Source: Hormiphora californensis (Eukaryota; Ctenophora; Tentaculata; Cydippida; Pleurobrachiidae). Taken from it: DNA of 64,000 bases. Location: NCBI GenBank assembly GCA_020137815.1, contig CM035362.1, positions 584,605 through 648,604 on the forward strand, in the 5' to 3' direction. The notes beneath the pieces were generated by a model, which saw nothing but the letters and a program-made list of their open reading frames with translations, was not told the DNA's origin and made no database searches. This document shows positions 31,312 to 43,300 of this stretch, piece by piece. How positions within the stretch are numbered: position 1 is the first letter of the stretch; each line of letters starts with the position of its first letter. Position numbers and translations under genes: made by a program.

Positions 31312-31960
31312 AACTCTAACCAGACCTTCTTCCCCAAGTTCAGTGGTAATGATATCGCATGTGTCGATCAGGTCAAGTTTTGGGTGTTTTAGTAGATAGT
31401 AAACTTTCCTGGGACCCCCATATCACGCAAGTTATTAACAAGACCTATTGTACTCTAGGAAGTCTTAGGAGACTCTTAGGAGACTGATCAGGAATTGTCT
31501 TCCCAAATCCTTGAGGCGCTCTGTCTTTGAGTCGCTTATACAATCCAATATTAGATATGCATTATGTGTCTGGGGGTCGTCCAATAACAAACTTCTGCCA
31601 TTATTCAAGCTCCAAAAGGATGCTGTCCGTATTCTATATAACATACCCAAACTTGCCAAGTATGCTAAGCCTCATACCAAGCCTACCTTTGCTTCCGAGT
31701 CACTGCTGACGGTTTACTCAGATCACTCTATGCTCTCTCTGTACTTTTTGAAATGTTTTATTACTACAGTATCTTAATTCACCCAGTAGTCCAACTTATA
31801 TAATTGTCAAGTTCTCCACTAGAAATGAGTTTCTTGCTCTGGCTTCTTCTGGTACACGCATATACCTTGACAATAATTTCATGTTTACTGGGCCTCGGTT
31901 CTGGAACACGGCGCGTTAAAAGACAAAACTTATTTTAGTTCTACATCGCGATGCATCGTG
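31312..31960 (+). pseudogene. Decayed 3' end of a LINE reverse transcriptase
   Basis: Reading across frames gives LINE ORF2 C-terminal motifs in order: GVLVDSKLSWDPHI, SIRYALCVWGSS-like (here IQSNIRYALCVWGSSNN), LFKLQKDAVRILYN, then SPTYIIVKFSTRNEF and FTGPRFWNT. Stops and frameshifts separate the pieces, so the copy is dead. This element differs in sequence from the LINE at 3571-4008. Confidence 0.72.
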
Positions 31961-32056
31961 TTTCTTCTCGCCCCACTCTTCAAATCAGCTGCCATTAAGT
32001 TGATCTCCCAGCTTCAGAACTCTGGTCCTGATATTGAATGGATCTGTTTAGGCAGC

Positions 32057-32296
32057 GGATTACGGGGGCCCGAAAGAATCGCCCCTACCAGATGCCCGTA
32101 CGCGATCCCGGGCGTTTGGTTTGTGCATTGCATTTCACTACACTTTCACCACACAAAAGGCTCATGCGCGTCACATGCGTGACACGCTCGTCTGTTTTGT
32201 GTGGTGAAAGTGTAGTGAAATGCAATGCGCAAACCAAACGTCCGGGATCGCGTACGGGCATCTGGTAGGGGCGATTCTTTCGGGCCCCCGTAATCC
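32057..32296. mobile_element. 240-bp palindromic MITE-like element
   Basis: GGATTACGGGGGCCCG and about 80 further bases are mirrored at the right end, with ~40 bases between. The arms are nearly identical. Confidence 0.85.
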
Positions 32297-33087
32297 CCTG
32301 TGTAAAACACATCTCTCCTGAGCAATTGATTACCCACTGCCCCCCCCCCCTTTTCCTTGTATCCTATAACCCAACCTGTCCCCGGCCCCACCGGCACCAT
32401 ATCCTATAATCCAACTTATCCTATAATCCAACTTATCCTATAATCCGACATATTTATCATGAGCAGTTTATTCCCCCTCTCCTCTCACCTCTCCTCTTAC
32501 CTCCACTAACTTCTCTTCTTTCCCATATGCGTTATATGGCACAATGGCCCGTCTAGCATGGAGCAACATATGTGGACTTCTTCTACAACCAGTCTATACC
32601 TGTCCCCCAAGCTTGTGGCACTGAATAGGAACTCTCAGTTTAATTAACTCCCTAGAACTCTGACAGTGCCTCGCAAGGGACAGTTTGGAACTGATATATG
32701 TGTGCGCTAGAGTATCTATGTTACATGTTTCCTACGCTGTTCATGTGTTAGCTGCGTGTGCATCCTTGATTTGACTTGATTTGATTTGATTTGATAAGAG
32801 CGGTTGCCATGGGCCCTGTTGGGGACCCTACGCACAGGGCCAATCACTTAGTGATACCAGTACCGCTAATGATGGCCGTGAGGTATGAGGAGAGAGGATG
32901 GGGGATCCCATTAGTGGGGCCGACTGATAATGGGAAGGGTTAGGGGGTAGTTAACCCTGAAAGGGAGGGACGACTGCTGCGGGGAGTGGTGAGGGGGGAG
33001 TGCAGCAGTCATCCTGAATAGGGGATGCGATGCATCCAGATAAACCTCATTAAGTTGGGGTGAGGTTGTGAGTTTCATACTATGATT
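32297..33087. other. Non-coding spacer
   Basis: No gene is supported. There is a small CCTATAATCCAACTTAT repeat (three copies, 32390-32450) and TTGATTTGAT repeats near 32765-32795. Confidence 0.45.
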
Positions 33088-34028
33088 TATGTGAGAGAGA
33101 ACAGCCCCGATTTTGATGAAACTTGGTCAGAATAGTGTTTGGTGTCTAATTAGAAGTCAAAAAAATTTGTAGTGCTCAAATCCTAAATTTAGGATTTTTA
33201 GGTTTTTTAGGTTTTTCGGCTTTTATGGGTTTCAGGAACGTTCTAGAACAAAATGAATAAAACCATCTTTCTCGGCATTAAATTCTGCATCGATTATAGT
33301 GGTTATGAACCTTTCTATGACGTAAGGTTCAGAAGTTATCGCGAAAAAGCCCAAACGGGTACATGTGTTAGGGGCGGGTTCATGTTTTAGGCTAACCGGC
33401 GAACCTCTTGTCAGAACACCATGTTATAGGGTGTCAATCGACGCGTATTGATAAGGAGATCATTTTAGTGAAAATTATTTTGATCTGCGATGTCTGTGTA
33501 ACGAATGAAACCTAAAAAACCTTACCACATGTTTTAACCAAACGGGTATGCTTCATTCAGTAAGGTTTTTTAGGTTTCATTCGTTACACAGACATCGCAG
33601 ATCAAAATAATTTTCACTAAAATGATCTCCCAAAAATGTTTTCCCAAAAAAAATGATCTCCTTATCAATACGCGTCGATTGACACCCTATAACATGGTGT
33701 TCTGACAAGAGGTTCGCCGGTTAGCCTAAAACATGAACCCGCCCCTAACACATGTACCCGTTTGGGCTTTTTCGCGATAACTTCTGAACCTTACGTCATA
33801 GAAAGGTTTATAACCACTATAATCGATGCAGAATTTAACGCCGAGAAAGATAATTTTATTCAATTTGTTCTAGAACGTTCCTGAAACCCATAAAAGCCGA
33901 AAAACCTAAAAAACCTAAAAATCCTAAATTTAGGATTTGAGCACTAAAAATTTTTTTGACTTCTAATTAGACACCAAACACTATTCTGACAAAGTTTCAT
34001 CAAAATCGGGGCTGTTCTCTCTCACATA
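33088..34028. mobile_element. 940-bp foldback element
   Basis: TATGTGAGAGAGAACAGCCC at the left is mirrored at 34009-34028. The arms of ~440 bases continue to a central hairpin loop near 33525-33555. The right arm carries a ~30-base partial duplication (ATGATCTCC repeated) not present in the left arm. Confidence 0.88.
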
Positions 34029-34282
34029 GCAGGGCGATTTCTCAAGAAGAGCGGTTTCTCATATTAGAGCGGTTTCTCATATTAGAGCGGTTTCTCATAT
34101 AGAGCGGTTTGTCACGTAGACCAAGCAGGCAATTTAATGCTAGCGTGCGCATCCTTAATTTGTGTTCCACGTATCTATTTGTTTCAAATCAAATCAAATC
34201 TAATCTCTCCCCTCTTTTCTTTATGCATTTGAGAATGAAGCACAGAATGTATGCTATTGTGTGACGTTCACAATGCACAAGT

Positions 34283-34410
<128 letters not shown>

Positions 34411-34462
34411 CCAAAATCGTTGTTCAATCGGTTCACTAAGCTTTTCGTGTAGGTACAGCTCT

Positions 34463-34542
34463 TTGGCGGCGCCAGACCCCGATTTGACTCTCAAAGTGCA
34501 GTAGTGCGCTCAGATGGGTCCGCGGCGCCAGAGTGGGTTTTA
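34463..34542. repeat. Short dispersed element with GGCGCCAGA ends
   Basis: GGCGGCGCCAGACCCCGATT at the left and GCGGCGCCAGAGTGGGTTTT at the right, ~80 bp in all. It is related to 21046-21110. Confidence 0.55.
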
Positions 34543-34787
34543 CAAAATACATTTATCTGAACGACCTAACATTAAATTTACTGCTTCCCTTCCTCATATT
34601 GACACTGATATAGAATTTGTTCAGACTATCTCAGTAGTAGAATTATTTCAAGATATGGATTTAAAATCTCAAATCTTAGCGGTCCTGTGGTCGTTCAGTC
34701 GTTTGCCCGTTTGGCCTTTGGTTACAATTTTTGAAGTTGCTGGGTCTATATATGTGAGTTTCCTATAAAAACTAATTTCTCATCAGA

Positions 34788-37700
34788 ATGCTAGTGTTGA
34801 TATTTCTACTGCTCTACTGCGTGGCCCCCGCAAGTTCAGTATCATCTGGTGACGATATTGCAGCAGCATATGCTACTTTGGAGCAACATTTGACTAGATG
34901 CGAACTGGTAGAAATCAATGGGTATCTACACGAGAAGTGTAGACGCTGGGGCTGGATGTACATCAAATGCCCCCGATCAAACGAGTTGTTTCGGTTTTTT
35001 ACTGGAAATTTCAAACGCTGTCAAGGTATAGTGTTCTCCTCACTATGCCCTTTTGATCCGGGGTTCTACCAGGCATGTGGAATTGAAGAGTGCTCTGGTT
35101 ACAAGGAGCTAGGTGGAACACCGCTTCTTTGTGGAACATACATTTGTGAGACGAAGGAAAATCAATCTGTCTTGGTAGGAATTTTACATGAATACTATAG
35201 TCGGTGTCAGACTGGGAAATGCAGTAATACCGAACTAAACATGATTGACTGTGGGGGAGACCTGAATTTTAATTGTAACAACAAATGTGACGACGAAACC
35301 TGTTCTGACGAATCATATTGCAACGGTGTGCAGTATGGGGTTAGGTGCAAAGTAGGGGGTGTTGATGAGTGGATTGTTCCTTATGATATGTGCCCTTCTG
35401 GTATAGGTAGTTGTGACAATCATGAAGATACAAAAGGATGCTTTGATTTCAAAGAGTTGGATCATACTACATGTCGTGGAGGTGAATACAATATTCCTAT
35501 AAAAATCCAACAAAGTATGAGGTGTGCCAATCCATTGATGTCTTATTGTTATTACAGTAACAATTACTATGGACAGGACCAAACCAACTGCAGTGATCCA
35601 GAACGGGTTGTAATGCAGTGCCTCTCCCAGGGTTACCCTACCACGATCTCCCTCTGGGGTTATTGCAATGACTACCAACTTTGTGATGACGGGTACAATA
35701 ACGCTTGTGTTGAACCTGAACCAGATTGTAAACTTCATAAGGGGCAGCTGTGTGATGGGCGCCGTGACTGTAGTAATGGAAAGGATGAAACTTGTAAAGA
35801 TCTCAGTACCACAGTATCATGTATCAGAAGATTTCATTCTTCACACGAGGACAAAAACATATCCCTTTCTATTCCATTGGGTTGGGTCATGGATGGTGAA
35901 GTGGACTGTCTGGACGGAGCGGATGAAGATGAAACGCAGTGGTTGAAATGCGGAAAAGATTACTACACCAGATACCAAGAAAAGGGAAGTAAATGTCAGG
36001 ATGTTCTTCTCTGTCCAGCGGAAAGAAACTTCATTGACTTGGACAAACTTTGCGATCGAATTAACACGTGCTCCTTTGAGACTAAATTGTGTGATGCTGC
36101 TCAGCAATCTGGTATCGATGTTAGGGAACTAGTGAACCCCTACGTTACCAACTCTGGAATACGATTCACTCGGCACTGTTTTCCTAAAGGAGCTTCAGAC
36201 TTGGAAAAGCAATTGGGACAATGTCACACAGTGGAACACAGGGCTGGAGTAGTCAAGACTGTGCTAGACGTTCAACAACCCATCCTAGTATCGCTTCCTG
36301 AGACGAAAACCAGCTGTTCTCACTTATTTGGAGAGCAATACGTCTATGCAGCATGTAATGACATTTGCCCGAATACGAAATGCCCCCTAAAACCGGTTTC
36401 TGGAGACACCTGTGTAAATATGCAGTCTTTGAGAGTTCGAGCTCTTGCAGACACCATTGATCCAAGCCTAACCACACTGGTAAAAACTGCCAAAGATCCT
36501 GGTTTTTATGATAATAAGATATTCCCGTGTGACAATAAGAATTGCGTTCTCTACGACAATGTCTGTGATCTGAAGGACGACTGTGGAGATGGATCTGACG
36601 AAAACAACTGTGAGAATCATTTCCAGTGCAACAACTCGGACTTTATTGTCCTCTCTCGAGTGTGTGATGGCGTGGTCCACTGCAAAGATTTTTCTGACGA
36701 GTGCCTGGAAAAGTGTCCCTCCACAAATAAGAACATTTTTGGCAATAATGTTTTGAGGTCAATAAGCATAATCATGGGTCTGATGTCAACATCTTGCAAC
36801 ACTGTTTCCCTCGTGAAATCGATCTGGGAGTTACCTCGCCAAACGTCCTACGAAATGTTCCTCAATAAAGCGGCTATCCTCATGATCTGCTTAGGCGACT
36901 TGATGCTCGGTATCTACCTTTTACTGATCTCCTACTTCGATTTGATCTACAACGCTGGTGGCAACTACTGTCAGGAAAGGTACCAATGGTTAAGTTCCAG
37001 CGAGTGTTCCTTCCTTGGAGTCCTGAGCACCACTGGTTCCCAATTGTCACTCTTTGCGATGACTATGCTTAGTTTGACAAGAGTAGCTAACATCGGAAAC
37101 CTAATCCAAAGGGAATGCTGCAGCTACAAGTCCGTCACCAAGCTTGGACTGCTGCTTGTCACTCCAATTCTGGCAAGTATCTCCATTGCAGTCATCCCGG
37201 TGTTATCTTTAACCGAGGACTACTTTGTAAATGGTTTGTACTATCACGAGTCACCACTGTTCTTCAGTCCCGTCACCAAGACTAACCACTACAACGCATT
37301 TAAAGAGTACTTTGGTGGTCGCTCCACTTCTTGGGAAAAAGCTTCGTTCTCCTGGGAAAAAATCCGGTCGACTGTGAAAGAAATGTTCACATCTGATTAC
37401 GGAGGTAAGAATGCAGCGCTAGATTTACTTGAAGAGATAAGTTCGCCAGGCACCGACTGTACATCGCTCACCCCGTAAAGTCCTCTTCGCACCGAAACTT
37501 CGGCCCAATGCGAAGAGGACGGCCTTATATGAGACAAGTCATTGACAGATGTGTATAAGTTGGTGACATATAGACACCTGGCGCGACCCCCGCCAAGTGT
37601 ATAAGTAACACATAACACTCTATATTAATACTAAGCTTTATCAGATCAGCTCCCGTTAATCTTTCATGGTACATTACTTTTTCAGGTATAAAAAACTCGA

Positions 37701-38272
37701 CAGTTCATTTCTATGGAAATGACGGGGTTTGTGTTTTCAAGTACCTGGTTACCCGTGATGATCCTCAGTGGGTGTTTTCTACCATCATCCTGCTGATCAA
37801 CTTCCTGTGTTTTGTATTCATCGCCGTCAGCTACGGGTACATAAACTACAAAACCCAGGTATCGAATAGAAACGTGGGTCGAGGAACATCAAACAGTGCA
37901 CTTCAGGCAAAAATATCCGCTATAATTCTGACGGACTTCTTTTGCTGGATTCCCCTGAGTATCGTCTCCTTTCTACACCTGTCGGAGGCTATTGATGCTG
38001 TAAGTTGGTACCCGTTCTTCTCTATTCTCATTCTACCAATCAACTCGGTTTTGAATCCTCTGCTGTACGATTCCAGCCTTTACGTGAGTGTGTTTATGCG
38101 ACTAGTACGATCTTTTAGCCGTGGAGTGAGAACCATCATGATGGCTTTAAGATCGAATGAACCGGAAACTGCAGAGATGCCTGCAGAGATGGTAGAGAGT
38201 TATCGTCAAGTCACCGGAGATATAACACCCGCAGAGATGATAGAGAGTTGCCAAAAGGAAACAATAATGTAA
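34788..38272 (+). CDS. LDLa-domain class A GPCR (LGR/relaxin-receptor-like 7TM without leucine-rich repeats), copy 1
   Basis: Two exons, 34788-37404 and 37686-38272, joined at phase 1 by a 281-bp GT-AG intron, give 1067 residues. Residues 1-18 are a signal peptide (MLVLIFLLLYCVAP). The ectodomain (to ~650) is Cys-rich. LDL-receptor class A modules are clear at about 578-606 (CDLKDDCGDGSDENNC) and 608-637 (CDGVVHCKDFSDEC), with shorter ones near 313-337 (CDGRRDCSNGKDETC) and 364-380 (MDGEVDCLDGADED). The 7TM part begins near 653. TM2 has CLGDLMLGIYLLLIS, close to LGR/relaxin receptors. The TM3 end reads LSLTRV where D/E-R-Y is usual. TM5 and TM6 (FCWIPLS, an intact CWxP) and TM7 (NPLLYD, an intact NPxxY) lie in exon 2. 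The cytosolic tail has one EM(I/V)ES-type 16-residue unit. No LRRs are visible, unlike RXFP1/2 or snail GRL101. The ligand is unknown. Intron retention would truncate the protein before TM5. Confidence 0.88.
37479..37524. promoter_or_regulatory. Hairpin in the GPCR intron (copy 1)
   Basis: GTCCTCTTCGCA pairs with TGCGAAGAGGAC across a ~15-base loop that itself holds CCGAAACTTCGG. It is conserved in copy 2 at 42995-43040. The role is unknown; it could bear on splicing of this single intron. Confidence 0.5.
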
Positions 38273-38308
38273 TGCTTCACAGACATCAGTACGCATTATT
38301 TACGTAGA

Positions 38309-38370
38309 TCAATGGAGGTTATGTATTTCAAATAAACTATAGTGTATTTGAAATACATAACCTCCATTGA
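38309..38370 (+). terminator. 3' hairpin containing a polyadenylation signal (copy 1)
   Basis: Just 37 bases after the stop codon, TCAATGGAGGTTATGTATTT pairs with its complement ending at 38370. The AATAAA hexamer sits at the apex. The arrangement is kept in copy 2 (43927-43993). Confidence 0.6.
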
Positions 38371-38409
38371 TTAGTGCACTAACAAAAACATGAGCTTACT
38401 TCATGTCAT

Positions 38410-38507
38410 CTTTTTAACTGATGATGTTCATCACGATCAGTATGCGTTTACTTATAGCCTTAGGCCATACGCATACTGATCGTGATGAACATCATCAGTT
38501 AAAAAGA
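38410..38507. repeat. Second long hairpin downstream of GPCR copy 1
   Basis: TCTTTTTAACTGATGATG and the following GTTCATCACGATCAGTATGC are mirrored up to 38507. In copy 2 (44027-44115) the right arm is shortened, so the stem is not strictly conserved. Confidence 0.75.
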
Positions 38508-38509
38508 TG

Positions 38510-38890
38510 AAGTGTGCTCATGGTTTTGATCAATATCATCATCATCTGCAAAAACTGCAGTGTGCGGAACATTATATGCTTCAGCTGTATCATGTATGTT
38601 ATCACTTATCAAAAACTGTAATATATTAGCTATGGGAATACGAATATTTATGATGATAGTTTTACAGAATAAGTATGAAATACCACATATATTAGTTATT
38701 TCATTAATTAACAGTTGTTTTTATTTTGTTTTAAGGTCTCTTCCACGCTATGAACTTGAAAATTTATATGTGATATCAGTACTTGACCCGCTAATAAGGG
38801 AAACATTAACAAAATTGAGCAGAGGGTGCCATGCTAAGGCCTCATTTCCGGGTGGCCGTGGTTCCTGTATATTCAGTGGTAAGCGGTAAA
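38510..38890. other. Conserved 3' flank of the GPCR duplication unit
   Basis: This flank is nearly the same as 44110-44645. It contains an open stretch (about 38735-38889) reading RSLPRYELENLYVISVLDP. LDP-type motifs occur in hAT transposase C-termini, but this is too short to assign. No gene is called. Confidence 0.45.
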
Positions 38891-40030
38891 GGTAATAATA
38901 GAGCCAGGGAGAAAGATATCATATCGAGGCCCCGGAGATAGATAGGAAGAGAAAGAAGTATTCTCTACATCTAGTAGTGTATTCGTAGTCATGTTTACAA
39001 TAACAGTAATTTATGATTTGTGGGAGAAGCACAATGTAGATCTATAGGCATAGCGGTGCCGACCCGATCTGACCGATCTGAGAATCTAAACTAGGTGTCT
39101 CATGGCGGTACCAGACAGCTGTAGATTCAGTTTCACTATCTGTGCAACTTATAGACGTACTACATTATTATAGATGCGGGCTATTTAACGCAGACCTCAG
39201 ATCTCTTTGGGGGGAGACACACTGAAGTTGGGCGCGTTCGTTCAAATCTCAACCTCGCGACACACACTGAAGTTCGAAGTTCGAAGTTTCGCGAAAACCC
39301 ATTTTCGGCTGAGAAATCATTTGAAAGAGGCTAACTTATTTACTGGTACATCTCTCGAGGTGTCCTTATTCCTTAATCCATACTGAGTCAATTTCACCGT
39401 TTTTGAAATTTTTGGCTAATCCGGTCACAGTTGTCCAAATTTTAAAAACGGTGAAATTGACCCGGTATTGCTGAAGGACACCTCGAGAGATGTACTAGTA
39501 AACAAACTAGCATCTTACAAATGATTTCTCAGCCGAAAATGGGTTTTCGCGAAACTTCGAACTTTTCCGCGAAACTTCGAACTTCGAACTTCAGTGTGTG
39601 TCGCGAGGTTGAGAGTTGAACACGCGCGACCAACCTCAGTGTGTCTCTCCCCTTTGATGGCTATTACTTGATACGTAATAGGGCATGGGGTATGGGATTG
39701 GGAAGTTGGGTTTAGAAATCTAGAATTTTATATTCGGCTTGCCGATGTGTTTAGACTTTAGGGATGCTAAAAAAGTTCAACGCATCATCCGAAAATTATC
39801 TACCACCTCAGGTTCTCTAATTATTCTTAATAATGTTAATTATGACGTCATTACCAGCCACCATACCAGCTGGTGATGACTGCAGTTCTAGTTCCTGACC
39901 TCGTAAAATATTGATACATACCAACTGATAGAAGACCACTAGAATATAATAGTGGCCAAAGGAATTTTCAGTTCGATTAGAGATTTAGAGATATGGTAGA
40001 GGAGATATAGCCGTTCCCACTTGTTGAGTA
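38890..40030. repeat. Upstream flank of GPCR copy 2, paralogous to 27480-28436
   Basis: Same ordered landmarks as the flank of copy 1, interrupted here by the foldback element 39211-39652. It passes straight into the GPCR promoter region without the 6-kb insertion seen in copy 1. Confidence 0.78.
39211..39652. mobile_element. 440-bp foldback element
   Basis: GGGGAGACACACTGA at the left is mirrored by TCAGTGTGTCTCTCCCC at the right. The inner arms include TTCGAAGTTTCGCGAAAACC and ATTTTCGGCTGAGAAATCAT with their complements. It is absent from the paralogous flank at 27990-28130, so it inserted after the duplication or was lost there. Confidence 0.85.
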
Positions 40031-40310
40031 CCAACAAGTTCCCACGACTAATGGCTGTCATTCTACTGGTCCTTCACACTCCACTGCATGCACAAGGAGA
40101 TATGAATACAATTAAAGTGTTGTTCAGACTCTCTCACACTGAAAAATAGTAGAATTATCTCAGGATATGGATCACAAATCTCAAATCTTAGCGGTCGTTC
40201 AGTCGTTGTGCAGTAGACCAAGCTTTAGTTTCAATTTTTGAAGTTAGGTACATACTGGGTCTATTGAGAATGTGAGTTTCATTTCCTGTAAAAACTAATT
40301 TCCCATCAGA
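40031..40310. promoter_or_regulatory. Conserved 5' flank of GPCR copy 2
   Basis: TAGTAGAATTAT, GATATGGAT and AAATCTCAAATCTTAGCGGT are shared with 34635-34700. AAAACTAATTTC.CATCAGA precedes both start codons. The core promoter and 5' UTR probably lie here, but I cannot identify a TATA box with confidence. Confidence 0.4.
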
Positions 40311-43300
40311 ATGCTAGTGTTGATATTTCTACTGCTCTACTGCGTGGCACCAACAAGTTCAGTATCATCTGGTGACGATAAAGCACCAACCAACAGCCTC
40401 AGCTGCCAACTGGTGGAAATCAATGGGTATCTACACGAGAAATGTAAACTCTGGAGATTGATGTACAACAAATGCCCCCGATCGAACGAGTTTTTTTGGT
40501 TTATTGATTCTGGTAGAACACGCTGTGAAGCTATATTGTTCTCCTCACTATGCACCTTTGATCCGGGGTTCTACCAAGCTTGTGGATTTGGAGACTGCTC
40601 TGGTTACAAGGAGCTAGGTGGAACACCGCTTCTTTGTGGAACATACATTTTTGTGACGACGATCGCGATATTTCAATTATCTGAATATATCGTTGCAGGA
40701 ACTTTACATGAATACCTTAGTCGGTGTCAGACTGGGAAATGCAGTAATACCGAACTAAACATGATTGACTGTGAGGGAGACCTGAAATGTAACAACAAAT
40801 GTGAGGACAGCATCTGTTCTGACGAATCATATTGCAACGGTGTGCAGTATGGGGTTAGGTGCAAAGTAGGGGGTGTTGATGAGTGGATTCCTCCTTTTTA
40901 TATGTGCCCTTCTGGTTTAGGTAAACCCCGTTGTGACAATCATGAAGATACAAAAGGATGCTTTGATTTCAAAGAGTTGGATCATACTACATGTACTGGA
41001 GGTTCATTTGATATTGCTATAAAAATCCAACAAAGCATGAGGTGTTTTAATCCAGCGATGTCTTATTGTTATTACAGTAACATTTACTATGGACAGGACC
41101 AAACCAACTGCAGTGATCCAGAACGGGTTGTAATGCAGTGCCTCTTCCAGGGTTACCCTACCACGATCTCCCTCTGGGGTTATTGCAATGACTACCAACT
41201 TTGTGATGACGGGTACAATAACGCTTGTACTGAACCTGAACCAGATTGTAAAATCCATAAGGGACAGCTGTGTGATGGACACCGTGACTGTAGCAATGGA
41301 GGAGATGAAGTTTGCAAAGATCGCACCAAAGTAACGTGCATCAGAAGATTTCACTCTTCGCACCAGGACAAAAACATATCCCTTCCTATTCCATTGGGTT
41401 GGGTCATGGATGGTGAAGTGGACTGTCTGGACGGAGCGGATGAAGATGAAACGCAGTGGTTGAAATGTGGAAAAGATTACTACACCAGATACCAAGAAAA
41501 GGGAAGTGAATGTCAGGATGTTCTTCTCTGTCCAGCGGAAAGAAACTTCATTGACTTGGACAAACTTTGCGATCGAATTAACACGTGTTCGTTTGAGACT
41601 AAATTGTGTGATGCAGCTCAACAATCTGGTATCGATGTTAGGGAACTAGTCAGCCCCTACGTTACCAACTCTGGAATACGATTCACTCGGCACTGTTTTC
41701 CTAAAGGAGCTTCAGACTTGGAAAAGCAATTGGGACAATGTCACACAGTGGAACACAGGGCTGGAGTAGTCAAAACTGTGCTAGACGTTCAACAACCCAT
41801 CCTAGTATCGCTTCCTGAGACGAAAACCAGCTGTTCTCACTTATTTGGAGAGCAATACGTCTATGCAGCGTGTAATAACATTTGCCCGAATACTAAATGC
41901 CCCCTAAAACCGGTTTCTGGAGACACCTGTGTAAATATGCAGTCTTTGAGAGTTCGAGCTCTTGCAGACACCATTGATCCAAGCCTAACCACACTGGTAA
42001 AAACTGCCAAAGATCCTGGTTTTTATGATAACAAGATATTCCCGTGTGACAATAAGAATTGCGTTCTCTACGACAATGTCTGTGATCTGAAGGACGACTG
42101 TGGAGATGGATCTGACGAAAACAACTGTGAGAATCATTTCCAGTGCAACAACTCGGACCTTATTGTCCTCTCTCGAGTGTGTGATGGCGTGGTCCACTGC
42201 AAAGATTTTTCTGACGAGTGCCTGGAAAAGTGCCCCTCCACAAATAAGAACATTTTTGGCAATAATGTTTTGAGGTCAATAAGCATAATCATGGGTCTGA
42301 TGTCAACATCTTGCAACACTGTTTCCCTCGTGAAATCGGTCTGGGAGTTACCTAGCCAAACGTCTTACGAAATGTTCCTCAATAAAGCGGCTATCCTCAT
42401 GATCTGCTTAGGCGACTTGATGCTCGGTATCTACCTTTTACTGATCTCCTACTTCGATTTGATCTACAACGCTGAGGGCAGCTACTGTCGGGAAAGGTAC
42501 CAATGGTTAAGTTCCGGCGAGTGTTCCTTCCTTGGCGTCCTGAGCACCACTGGTTCCCAATTGTCACTCTTTGCGATGACTATGCTTAGTTTGACAAGAG
42601 TAGCTAACATCGGAAACCTAATCCAAAGGGAATGCTGCAGCTACAAGTCCGTCACCAAGCTTGGGCTGCTGCTTGTCACTCCAATTCTGGCAAGTATCTC
42701 CATTGCAGTCATCCCGGTGTTATCTTTAACCGAGGACTACTTTGTAAATGGGTTATACTATCACGGGTCACCACTGTTCTTCAGTCCCGTCACCAAGACT
42801 AACCACTACAACACATTTAAAGAGTACTTTGGTGGTCGCTCCACTTCTTGGGAAAAAGCTTCGTTCTCCTGGGAAAAAATCCGGTCGACTGTGAAAGAAA
42901 TGTTCACATCTGATTACGAAGGTAAGAATGCAGCGCTAGATTTACTTGAAGAGATAAGTTCGCCAGGCACCGACTGTACATCGCTCACCCCGTAAAGTCC
43001 TCTTCGCACCGAAACTTCGGCCCGGTGCGAAGAGGACGGCCTTATATGAGACAAGTCATTGACAGATGTGTATAAGTTGGTGACATATAGACACCTGAGC
43101 TGGCGCGACCCCCACCAAGTGTATAAGTAACACATAACACTCTATATTAATACTAAGCTTTATCAGATCAGCTCCCGTTAATCTTTCATGGTACATTACT
43201 TTTTCAGGTATAAAAAACTCGACAGTTCATTTCTATGGAAATGACGGGGTTTGTGTTTTCAAGTACCTGGTTACCCGTGATGATCCTCAGTGGGTGTTTT

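Noticed and set aside
34514-34768. 84-codon open frame upstream of GPCR copy 1
   Set aside because: The homologous flank of copy 2 does not preserve the frame, so it is non-coding 5' flank.
35313-35738. Minus-strand open frames inside the GPCR exons (also 41004-41624)
   Set aside because: Antisense shadows of strongly supported receptor exons; the apparent hydrophobicity comes from Cys/Asn-rich sense codons.
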